A stretch of DNA of 64,000 bases, from positions 186,001 to 250,000 of the forward strand of contig RSEE01000023.1 of NCBI GenBank assembly GCA_003971905.1. Direction: 5' to 3'. The number at the start of each line of letters is the position of its first letter. The stretch's first letter is position 1. The notes under the pieces are model-generated. The model saw only the letters and a list, made by a program, of their open reading frames with translations, searched no databases and had not been told where the DNA came from. Origin of the DNA: Moniliella sp. 'wahieum'. Lineage: Eukaryota > Basidiomycota > Moniliellomycetes > Moniliellales > Moniliellaceae. Positions 44,758-54,282 of this stretch are shown one piece after another. A program made the position numbers and the translations under genes.

Positions 44758-47700
44758 CAGCGGCGATGGGGACGGCAGCAGTGGCGGTGGTGGTGGCAGG
44801 GAAGGAAGAAGAAGCAGGCGAAGCGGGAATGGGCATGTGCGGACGAAGCTTTTGCGCCATCCATCGCGCTAGCGGTGGACGAAGCGTAGAGGCCGCAGGC
44901 ATTGGGCCTTAGGAGGGAGCACGGGGCACGGGGCCTGAGGCCGCCGAGTGCGTGCTAGTGCGCCACGTGCTTGACACCGTGCTGAGGCGCGGGGGGCGCC
45001 AGGGCCAGCACGTGTGGGCTGGTGCCTGCGTGGCTACCACCGGCCGGAAGCGGCCCGAGCCATCTGCAAGTGGAGCCCTCCCCCCTGCAGAGCGCCAGTG
45101 TCCCGTTACCGACGCTGTGATTACGTACCCCACACGACCAGCCACGCCCGCACGGCGCCACACTCCACCTCTGGCACCCCCGGCACCGGGGCACTGACCG
45201 TACGCTGGCGCTGAACCGTGCGCGTGATCCATCACCGATGGCCGGTGATCCCGCCCTCGACCAGCTTTCATATGCCACGCACAGCACCAGTGTGTCCTGC
45301 TTTGCGCCGCTGGGGTTTACGTTTCATATTTCAATTTCTGCTTGCGCTCGTCATTCAGCCTTTGTGGCTACGGCGGATGCGTGGGCCCAAGCGCTCTCAA
45401 GCTTCAAGCTGGGCCAGTGCTCGGGAGGCCTCGGGCCTGAGCCTCAGGAGGCTAATAACCGGTTCCCGATGCCCCGGTAACGCGCGGAACGGAGATTTAA
45501 TAGACCGGCTCAGGCCTTCGTCCACAACCTCGGCGCTTTCATCAGTGTAGACAACGCCCGTCCACTGGCGAGTCCTAGTCATGGATCAGATCATGGACCA
45601 GGCCAGCCATTAGTCAGGCCTAGTCAGGCACCATGCACACCGCCCTAGTTCTCGAGGCTTCAAACTTCATCAGTTTAGTTTGGAGCCAGCGTTTGATGCC
45701 TTGAGAAGCTTGAGGAGCTTGGGGTCTAGCGACGGACTAGTACGGCAGGCAGATGGCGCGGTCTGAGCTACCAGAAGCACCAGAAGCAGATGAGCGAGAA
45801 CGAGGTAAAGAGTTGAGGGAAGAGGCGGGGGTGGTCAGGAAAACAAAACAGGAATGCGCCAACGGCGTCTACAACAATACAGTTGGAACAAGATGGAGAC
45901 GCCGTGTGGGAGCGCGGTGCAGGCCTCAGTCTAGACCAATAAACCTCCAACGATACGGCAGTGCCACACTCACAGCAGCCAACATGGCACAGCAGATGCT
46001 TCACATTGTGAAGCTGGAAGTTGCTTGAAGGGCGTCCTTGTCCGCTTCTTGATGTTATAGCGACCCCCTCTGTCACATCAGCAGTACAAGAGCCTAGGCT
46101 CCTTTGGGGATAAAGGCTTTTAAGCGGTACTGGCATACTAGTGATTATGTCTCTAATCGCCATGGATAGACGGATATGATGAGAGTGCAACGGAGACATG
46201 AAACCCCAATAGCCAAAACGCCATTCATAACAGAGTGTGATTGAAGCCCAACAGCTATCCACCTGAATTGTGGTCGATCGCCATTACCATACCCATATGA
46301 CGACGCTTTGGGCGTGTGTTCTCGATCATATAGACTGGCCACACCAAGAGGTGTCCGTGCTACTGCCGACGCTGAAGTTCTCCCTCTAGTTTAATGTGGA
46401 ACGGTGGCTACGGTGTGGCGACGGTCGCCCAGCGCAACATGTTGGGGAGAAGCCCCAGCTAACCGGGCCGTAGGCTCGATGGCCTCCTAGTATACATATA
46501 GCAAGAGAGCTACTCTCCATCATTCTATGAGACGAGCCTGTTATTGACCCTCCGCTCCAACCATATGCACGGATTATGATCCCTGCCTCTTGTGAAGCGT
46601 AGAGTATCATGACTTCATCACAGTCTTCATTCACAGCACCCTATGGCACGTCGAAGTCTCCCACATGCCTTTGGGCTTTGTGTTCGGAGCCCCGCAGTAT
46701 GATTTCCCTCTGGGATGGACGAGAATGTCAAAACTAATATCTTTCCTTATCTGCTTCTCTTTCCTGAACTCCATCTCCCCAGTCAGCTACAGCGAGGGCC
46801 TTCCTGACGGCATAAGCGCGCTTTGGCCATATATGTAGAACTATAGTTGGGGTGGGTGGGTTCGCCTGAGCACCATATTCGTTCGCAATATGGTAGGCCA
46901 AAACAGAGCACAACTTCAATCGGTTGCCTGATACTGCGGACTCAGACTGACATATGAGAGACCGTGGACCGTATGCACGCTCCTTGATTTCTCTCCCCCC
47001 CTTCGGGCCTCCTGTGTCTGTCGCCCATGCGGTCATAACCCCCCGGTATCAGCAGGACGTCTGTTTCCGAAAACTTGGAATCGCGAGGACTGTATACACT
47101 GGGGCTCGAATAACCACTTTTGGTAGCGGTTGAACCGAAAGACCGCTGTGTCACAATACAAAAAATCACGCCAAACCTTCTTCTGAGATCTGATGCAGGC
47201 TCTCTTAATCTTTGACTTCGACAAAACTCATCTCTTCGCCACAGTTGAGTGACCCACCGGACCGGAGGCCGTCTTGTATGTACACACACCATCTTTCTCT
47301 CTCCCAAACCGCTGAATATACGGTTCTACCTGCCATATTGGTCTCCGATTACCCTCTGAAGCGAACTGCCCCTTTTCATGTTTCGACTACTCTGCTACAA
47401 GTGCATGCTATTCGCGAAAGACTCATTTAGGCTTTCATTAGCCCCTGAGCGTTGTCTCTGTGCATCATTATTGTCACACAAAATATATTATGGAACCCGT
47501 ATTAAGCCGGCTGCCCTGGATGAGTTAGCACTTAGCGGTCGGATGTTGGAAGCCTATTACTATATTACTGTGGCCACTGCGTGTTATTCACACAGCATAA
47601 CAACCAAAAAGACTGCACAGCACCAACGTTATTACTGGCCGGGGTCGCTTTTGGAGATGGGCACTCACCTATATTATACAACTGCCTGAAAGAAAAAAGG

Positions 47701-49061
47701 CAAGAAGACATACTCGCCCCGAAGTCGTGAGATAGAGATGTGTCCGCAAAATGGAAACAAGCCACTGTTCTTATATATTCCCGCCGATATAGACAACGGA
47801 GATCGATGGGTCTGTGGGGTACACAGAGAAAGGATCTATACTGCATCCATATCATTGACAGAGCTTGTTATTAAGGCTGGCACAGAGACACGCTAAGCCT
47901 AAACCGACCCGTTCATTTTGCGTGAGTTACTTGGCGATTCCCCTGGTCCCCTAACAGTGGTGGCGCTACCGAGATATCAAGACCCTCTGGTGCTCGCCAT
48001 ACCTATACTGGAGTGAATATCGAAAAGGTGCTGGATATCACCTTCTTCTGAACCATATATCTATTGTGAAGCTTGAAGCTTGAAGAGCTTGAAGAATGGT
48101 CGTTTAACATTTAGGGTTTAAACGCGGCCATCTTCTATTCGAGGGAGGGGCAAGATGGCGACGGACAGCACACACGCCGATTAATGAGCAAGAGTTGGTA
48201 TGCGACACAGCGTTTCTTTGTCCTTAATTTTAAGCTTCGCAAATGATCCGAGTGCTGCAACGCAACTTCAGGATTGCGTGTGCGATATGTTGCTGGGGCA
48301 AGTATTGGGTGTGCGTTGTGTTGTTGGGACAGACACAAGCCCACACACGCTTGGTGCTGGGTGTTTTGTGTGCCAAAAATGCTATTGCAATTAACAACAA
48401 ACGCCCGGCACCTTGGCTTGGTGCGCGGCCAACAACTGTGGAATGACTTTGGCTCATTTCGTCCGCCTCAGCGGCCCTGCGCCACATGTTTCAGAATGGC
48501 AGGGCGCGTGGGCCTATTGCAAGGACCTATGGTCGCCGTCGGCGCCTGGGATCCGATATCGGACGCACAGCGCCAAGTGTAGCGCCTGGCGCCAGTACTC
48601 AGTACTCCGTATACACGACAGTTCTCACGCCATCACGCCTGCGTCGCGGTCCGACCCAGCACGCCCAGGTCTCCTGCCAGCTCCTGCCCGCCAGATCAGT
48701 CAGATCGCCACACAAGAACGGCGGGTGGGCTTCATTAAAATAGGCTTTTGTATGCGTGTGGGCGCTTGAGCGCTCGAGTGCCGGAGCCAGCGCCCCTGTG
48801 CCAGCCAGCTGCTCTGTCCTGAGGCCTGAGGCAACTAGCAACTAGCAAAAAGGAGCCATACCCAACTAGTCAATGCACATGAGCCACGCCCAGCCGCCCC
48901 CCCTTCCCCTCCCCTGTACGTGAACGTTCTTGGGGGGTGCCGGTGTGTAGTGCGTTTGGCAACAGGACTACATCCCTACACCACCACCACCACCTTCTCC
49001 TGCTCTTCCTTCTTGCCTCTCTTCGTGTTGCCTTGGACCGAGACTGTGGCGTGGTAAGCCA
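44758..49061. other. 4.3-kb gene-poor, AT-richer stretch
   Basis: Lies between the divergent CHO2 (-) and ADC-lyase-like (+) genes. No open frame has a recognisable domain or codon pattern. From about 45,700 to 48,100 the base composition is clearly AT-richer than the genes (two 60-base samples counted by eye gave about 42-48% GC). Short motifs: AAGCTTCAAGC at about 45398, GAAGCTTGAGGAGCTTG at about 45704, GAAGCTTGAAGCTTGAAG at 48068. I found no long terminal or inverted repeats and no transposase or reverse-transcriptase remnant, but a strongly decayed element could be missed. Confidence 0.5.
48068..48095. repeat. GAAGCTT array
   Basis: Reads GAAGCTTGAAGCTTGAAGAG then CTTGAAG; member of the dispersed family. 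Confidence 0.8.
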
Positions 49062-50478
49062 ATGGGCTTCTATGCGCTGACTACGATGCGCGTCGTGCCC
49101 GCCGCAGTGCGCGAGTTGGATCCCCACGATGCCCTCCTGGGGTTGCCCCTGCCGCCCCCCCTTGCCCACCGGCGCAGCATCGTGGGCGATACCCATATTC
49201 AACCCCAACCCCCCCGCCCGCACCATCATCACCGCCTCACTACTATCCGGCCACCCCACCACCACCATCACCACCTGTCGGAGCTGCCTCCCCTGTCGGC
49301 GGAGGAGCAGGCAGATGAGCATGCTCTGTCCCGTGTTCGCGCACGCATTCCCATGGCAGATCGCCACATCCAGCGCCTCGTTGACGCTGCCGCCGACTGG
49401 GCGTTCGAACACCCCTCGGTCGTAGCCCCTCCTCCAGATTTTGAACGCCTGGTATTGCACAAGCTCGATGCCCACCTTCCACTTGATGATGGGACGCACT
49501 ATGCCCTACGCCTTTCCTTTCGCACTCCCTCCCTGTCCCGAATAACCTCGCCTGGACGACGCAGTGCCAGAACAGCTTCTCCAGCCGACTCAGAGTCCTT
49601 ACAGCTATCTCCACGCGTATCTTGTTCTTCCTCACTCTCTTCGTCGTCATCTGGGCACGCCCCCTGGGGGCTTACCGCCCACATATCGGTCGCACCCTAT
49701 ATGGGCAACACCCCGCCTTTGGTCCGACTGGACTGGGTACCTTCACGCCGGTTCCCAAGTCATCCGGTTGCCAATGATATCCCAGCAGCGTTTGGTGTGA
49801 TCCACAAACATCAGCACGGAACGGTACGAGGCCGCGCAAGACCGGGTTCAAGCCAACTTGACCCAGCACTTTGTGCGCAATCCTCAGCGGATCTCCTGGC
49901 ACCTGTCTCAGCACCGTTACAGCGACCGTTTTCAGAAAGCGCGCCAAGGCGCTCGTCATCGTAGTGCCACTACGACGAGCGCCTGGCCACCATCTGCTAG
50001 CTCGGCCACCAGCTCCAACACAGAGCAAGTTGTGGGCGCAGCGGCGGATTCCGCTTCTAGTCGCCGCACCAGGGGTATGTCTCTCTCCTCAGGTGGGCCG
50101 AAGGGTCCGTACTCAGCTTCTCCGGACGAGGTGGAGCACCGTGCTCAAGAGGGGGATGCTCAAGGGTACGTTTGTGTTCGATGCACTTCTCTGGTCTCAG
50201 GATGCGATGGGCCATACCCGTCTGTTGGAGTCGGGCATTGCCAACTTGATCCTCGAGGACACCATTTTGCCCGAAGACAAACTTGATCGATTTATCACGC
50301 CAATTGTCAAGACACGGGATGGGCCGTTGCCGGCCTCCTGCGCGCCGAGTTGCTTGCTCGTGGCATCATTTCCGAAGGCGATGTGCGTGTGCAAGACCTT
50401 GTTCAACAGCCGGGGCGGTGGCGGATCTATTTGTGTAATGCGGTGCGGGGTGTGTTTGAGGTGGAATTGGCTACTTGA
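49062..50478 (+). CDS. aminodeoxychorismate-lyase-like enzyme (class IV aminotransferase fold)
   Basis: Probable PLP enzyme of the fold-type IV family, most like aminodeoxychorismate lyase (yeast ABZ2), which makes p-aminobenzoate for folate. Seen: MGFYALTTMRV start (the family begins with a similar E/TTxR strand); a His-rich insert with HHHH and HHHHHH (about 49224-49275); MADRHIQRLVDAAADWAF, the 'H..RL' helix; THYALRLSF; LVRLDWVPS; a HK pair (49803-49808) followed in the next frame by STERYEAAQDRVQ, i.e. the HKTTxRxxYxxAxxR lysine motif; then KGTFVFDALLWSQDAMGHTR, LLESGIANLILED, ITPIVKTRDGPLP, AGLLRAELLARGIISEGDVR and WRIYLCNAVRGVFEVELAT with stop 50476-50478. A Ser-rich insert of about 50 residues lies at 50000-50130. 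Frame slips near 49620, 49808, 50150 and 50330. A branched-chain aminotransferase is a less likely alternative. Confidence 0.68.
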
Positions 50479-50711
50479 TTGTCTATTGCACCTGTCCCCT
50501 GGCTTTTGCCAGAGGGACTTTCCTTCTCTCTTGACGCGACACGGTGCATCGTGTATCATAATATTTTGATCGTTTTGATGACTCTACGTTGTAGAACGAT
50601 GCGTTGGTCGCGTAGGAGAACATCATCAGGACAAATAAAGGCATAACACGGGGGGCGAGATAATAGACAGGTATTGAAAGAAGAGGGACAGGCTGAATAG
50701 GGGTGAAGCAA

Positions 50712-52731
50712 TCAATATTCTCCCGAGACCGTAGAGGCATCATCGCGAGTGCTGCTGGCCTCGGACGAGGCCATGGCGGTCGACTCTTCGGTCGCTTCGG
50801 TTACCCGCCCCAAACTGTATGCTCGGGACCGAGGACGAGGCTGGTTTGAACCCCATTCGGGTACCTGGACAGCGGTCGAATGCGCTTGGGCCGACCTTTC
50901 CGCTTGCCAGGGCTGGGCCAAGAGAGTTTCAGGGTAATCTTCGTCCTGGGCTTCAGACTCGGTCAGGTCGTCTTCATCCTGCACTTCAAGTTGGCTCGAG
51001 GACATTTCACTTGTCCTGGTCACTGTTTCCCCATCGCTACTCGTCACCTCTTCCTCAGGTGGAGGAGACGGCGGCCGAACATGTGCGCGCAAACCTGTGG
51101 ACGGGGACGTCTTGCTGGTACGGGATTCACTTCGGCTGCTTCCCCCCGTCTCAATACTTGAGCTGAATCGACCTTGGCTTGAGCCAGTGCTTCTCATCAC
51201 CGAGTCGGACGAGAAGATGCACCTTCTTGGGTTATGGCCTTGAGCGTGTTGGATGACCACAGCGATACAAGCGCCCACAGGAAAAGTGCCACATTCAACT
51301 CTAGTCCCATAAATAGGGAGGTAAATACCAAAAAGGACAAGATGGGGTGGTAGTACAACAACCACCTGTCATAAAATGAAACGGAGGTAAGCATGTAACC
51401 CAGAGGAGAGACAAATGGAGGCGTGTACGTACCGAAGACCCGTAATGTGAGCGTCAAACCGGAGCACAGCACTTTGCGTTTGTAGTTCCCCACGAGACTG
51501 GCCCGAAGTGCCCAGCAACCCATCGGAGGAAGGCTGGAGATTGATTTGGATTGATTGGCGGGTGGAATCAAAGAGGTACGCGTCCGGCACCCCAGTCAGT
51601 AAGCCAGACGTGACCCGTAGCGAAGTAGGTGTTGTCCATTGAGACCGCTCTTTGCCTACATCACGGTGGCTCACAGTACCCGGGTCGAGAAATCCGAGGG
51701 GCCCATGCGAGGGTTGCAGCACCTTCCTTCGTAACAGGGGCACCGATATAATTTGTGTCGGGATGGACCACATTAAAGCTGTCACAGGCGAGGAACCTTG
51801 GGTACCGGAGCCACCACCGGCCAACCAAGTTAGCAGACCTGGCATTGAAGGCTGGTTCATGACCCGAGATAGGCTGGCCAAAGCCCTAACGGGAGCAGGT
51901 TCTTGCAAAATGATAGACTGAATGGGTTCACCCGTTAGCTGTTAATATACACATACGGAAAAGTACGTACTGGACGCGAAGCCCGCCAAACCGTAGACCC
52001 ATTTGCGTTGTACAGCTCAAGTGTGGTCATAAAGTTACCCAGACCGACATTGGAAGCAGTGACTGGGACGATGAGGTCAAGAGTCACGTCATAGGCTTGG
52101 TCGTCAAGGAAAAAGGCATGTTGACCATCGGGAAGTCATCGCTGTCTACGAATCGGCTGTGTTGTGATGTAATTCCCGGAACAAAGTGGAGATGAGCAAA
52201 CGGCGCCCTCCCCTCGCTTGACGAGCATGCCGTTAGTAGAAGCAGGCGACCAGCAGGCAAGATCACGTACCCGTATTGGAGCCATACCACCTTCTTGGAT
52301 CCCGCGTGAGGAGCCCAGACGCTTACAAAACCAACGTAGGCCAGGATGGCCATGAATAGGGCGGCCACATACAGGGGCCAAAACAAAAAGGCGGAGCACG
52401 AAACGATGCGTGCGGCGCGAGGTGATCATCCCGACAAAAGCGGCCCAGACGAACGCAAGCGGGGCCACAACCGCGGTTTGGAACACAATTCCAGGCCACA
52501 TTCGAACGGGGGGGACCGAAGCGTAGAGCGTTGCACCAGTCTGGATTGCCTCCAGTGCCCTAGCCTCAACTTCGGATGCCAACTGTGAGTAACGATCATC
52601 GCGTGCCGGCACTTGCGGTGCTCTAGGCGGCCGGACTCCTGCGGCCTCCCCGGGGGGTTGGAGGCGGGAGGTGCTTCCCCATTCGGGGGTGTGGGCTCTG
52701 GCGCCACGCCTGGGCGAGAGCGATGGGACAT
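50712..52731 (-). CDS. SEI1: seipin (lipid-droplet assembly protein)
   Basis: ER membrane protein at ER-lipid-droplet contacts. Seen on the minus strand: ATG 52731 with a Pro-rich N-terminus; the first membrane segment (PGIVFQTAVVAPLAFVWAAF, about 52430-52500, and LYVAALFMAILAYVGFVSVW); a lumenal beta-rich part with QAYDVTLDLIVPVTASNVGL followed by GNFMTTLELYNANG (about 52020-52110), typical of seipin; PEAYLFD-like and QTQSAVLRFDAHITGLR; intron 51366-51432 joining TGLR to WLLYYHPILSFLVFTSLFMG; the second membrane helix LELNVALFLWALVSLW; then a Ser/Glu/Thr-rich cytosolic tail ending ASTVSGEY at 50712. The GLRWLLYYHPILSFLVF block is the clearest match. Frame slips at about 52330, 52120 and 51700. 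Its tail is 233 bp from the convergent ADC-lyase-like gene. Confidence 0.82.
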
Positions 52732-53609
52732 GGCGCGAGTGCGTGTGTCAGTGCGTGGGGGGCGGGGGCAAGTGGCGGTGGTGGTGGGCGGGGCAAGCGT
52801 GTGTGAATGGTGTGCATGTGAATGGGCAACAAGCATGAATCTGAGATCTTGGAGCTCTCCGCAACCCCCAGGCGCCGGCCATCCGGTCTCCTTTTTCAAT
52901 GTTGTTATTGTTACTTGCTCACAAGGAGGCCACCGGCCCACGGCCTGGCTTGGTTGCGGTAGGGTCACCACAGGTCGCCACCGATCGCCCATCATTGCAT
53001 CGTACACCCCTACATCAACCACATCCCCACGCAGTGGCCTCTCCTTTCTTTTTCAGAGAAGCCAGCAGCAGCAGAAAGAACCCATTTCTGCCACAATTCG
53101 GCGGCTATGCTCGTGTGACTCTGCCCGGTGTCTGCTCTTCCGCCATGGGTGTCCTACGAACTCACGCACACCTCCCCCATTTCGCGCCTCAAGCAGGAAG
53201 CAGAGGGCAGGTCTGCCTGATCTACTAGATTCCATCGCTCCATGTTACAACAAATGATGTACATGATTGAATGGGTACTGGGACCGTCTGCAGAAGGTCT
53301 GCGCAGCCGACCCACTTCAGGATAATAGACCTGTCGCTAAAGGGAAGAGAGCAAACAGACTACCTGAACGGATTCATTGTCGACAACGCCGAATTCGCCA
53401 ACAAACTCGCCAAGAGCAGTTTCGTTCGCGACATTAGCACCCACCCGAGGTTCTACGCGCAACTTGCAACCCTGTTCGGTCTGGTCGGCCATTCCCATCT
53501 CCACAGCAACTGGGGACTCGATTCTCAAGGTAGTCGCGCGTTTTGGATCTCTTGGTTGTACCCTTTTTGGTACCTTGCAACAAGTGGACCTTCTTTCATG
53601 AGGCAGAGA
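52732..53609. other. intergenic region between seipin start and COX23 end
   Basis: Holds the seipin promoter and the COX23 3' region. A plus-strand open stretch (about 53370-53530) coding roughly 55 ordinary-looking residues (NAEFANKLAKSSFVRDISTH and following) ends at a possible GT donor (about 53531). I could not tie it to a family or find its other exons, so it is not called as a gene. Confidence 0.35.
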
Positions 53610-53993
53610 CTAACCCCTTCCATGGAGTTTGTCCGACCAACGCTCTGAGGTCCACTTCTTTTTACAGATGCGACTGGGACAGAGGAAGGCAAAGGGGGGT
53701 GAGGTTAGGAGTGGACGGCTACAAACGGAGAATGGGAAGAGCGCATACTAGTCTTCAAAGAAAATCATGCAGGCACTGCGATCACCTGGGTTGTATTCGA
53801 GGCACGCCTTGGACGCCCGCGCGGCTAGTTCGCATGGGTCGGAGCTGGTGAACTTGCCGGCAAAGACTTCCCGGTAGTCGAGGGGGGTCTGGCGCAGCTC
53901 GCGCGACCTTGGATCCGTGCTGAGATCAGCATGAGGCCTTCCGCGCGGAACGGGGATGGGGATGGGAGGCGCTTTGGACGGCGATTCGGTCAT
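53610..53993 (-). CDS. COX23: COX23-like twin CX9C protein
   Basis: Small intermembrane-space protein with a CHCH fold, needed for copper delivery to and assembly of cytochrome c oxidase; imported and oxidised by Mia40. Seen on the minus strand: ATG 53993, a Pro-rich leader, then SSDPCELAARASKACLEYNP (first C-x9-C) and CMIFFED, joined across intron 53674-53748 to YRICKKKWTSERW, which completes the second C-x9-C (C-MIFFEDYRI-C). The stop is 53610-53612. The order PCE..A..S..CL....D...C...F..YR.CKK.W is that of COX23/CHCHD7. It is about 100 residues, the usual size. An in-frame extension upstream reaches 54425 but overlaps the repeat and the next promoter, so ATG 53993 is preferred. Confidence 0.85.
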
Positions 53994-54282
53994 GGCGGTG
54001 GCGGTGGATGCCGATGGGAGGGAGGGCCCAAGCGCCGGTAGGCTTCTGATTACGGCTTCCGCATTATGTGCGTTGCGCCGCAGCCAGACGCTGGCGGCTG
54101 GGATTCGGTGCAAGTGTTGGAGCGGCCGGGGCGGCTGGGCTTGAAGCTTGAAGCTTGAAGCTTGAAGCGTTGAAAATGAAATGAAACGTGAACGATCACA
54201 CCGTCCTTTAATTTTTGCAAGCAAGAATTCTTCGCAGTACCCCCCCACCGCCGTTGCTACCACGAGTGGCGTCGACGAGAAG
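53994..54282. promoter_or_regulatory. divergent promoter of COX23 and the PPR-like gene
   Basis: 289 bp between two nuclear genes for mitochondrial proteins. It contains the GAAGCTT array at 54140-54174, placed about 110 bp upstream of the PPR-like start. Confidence 0.5.
54140..54174. repeat. GAAGCTT tandem array
   Basis: Four to five direct copies of TTGAAGC, ending GAAGCGTTGAAAATGAAATG. Best-preserved copy of the family together with 34176 and 41162. Confidence 0.85.

Noticed and set aside
45700-48100. decayed transposon in the AT-richer island
   Set aside because: No terminal repeats, target-site duplication, transposase or reverse-transcriptase motif could be seen, so it is reported only as an unexplained stretch.
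53271-53648. 125-codon plus-strand frame downstream of COX23
   Set aside because: A stretch of about 55 residues looks ordinary, but no family, no partner exon and no firm start were found, and it lies in the 3' region of COX23 on the other strand.
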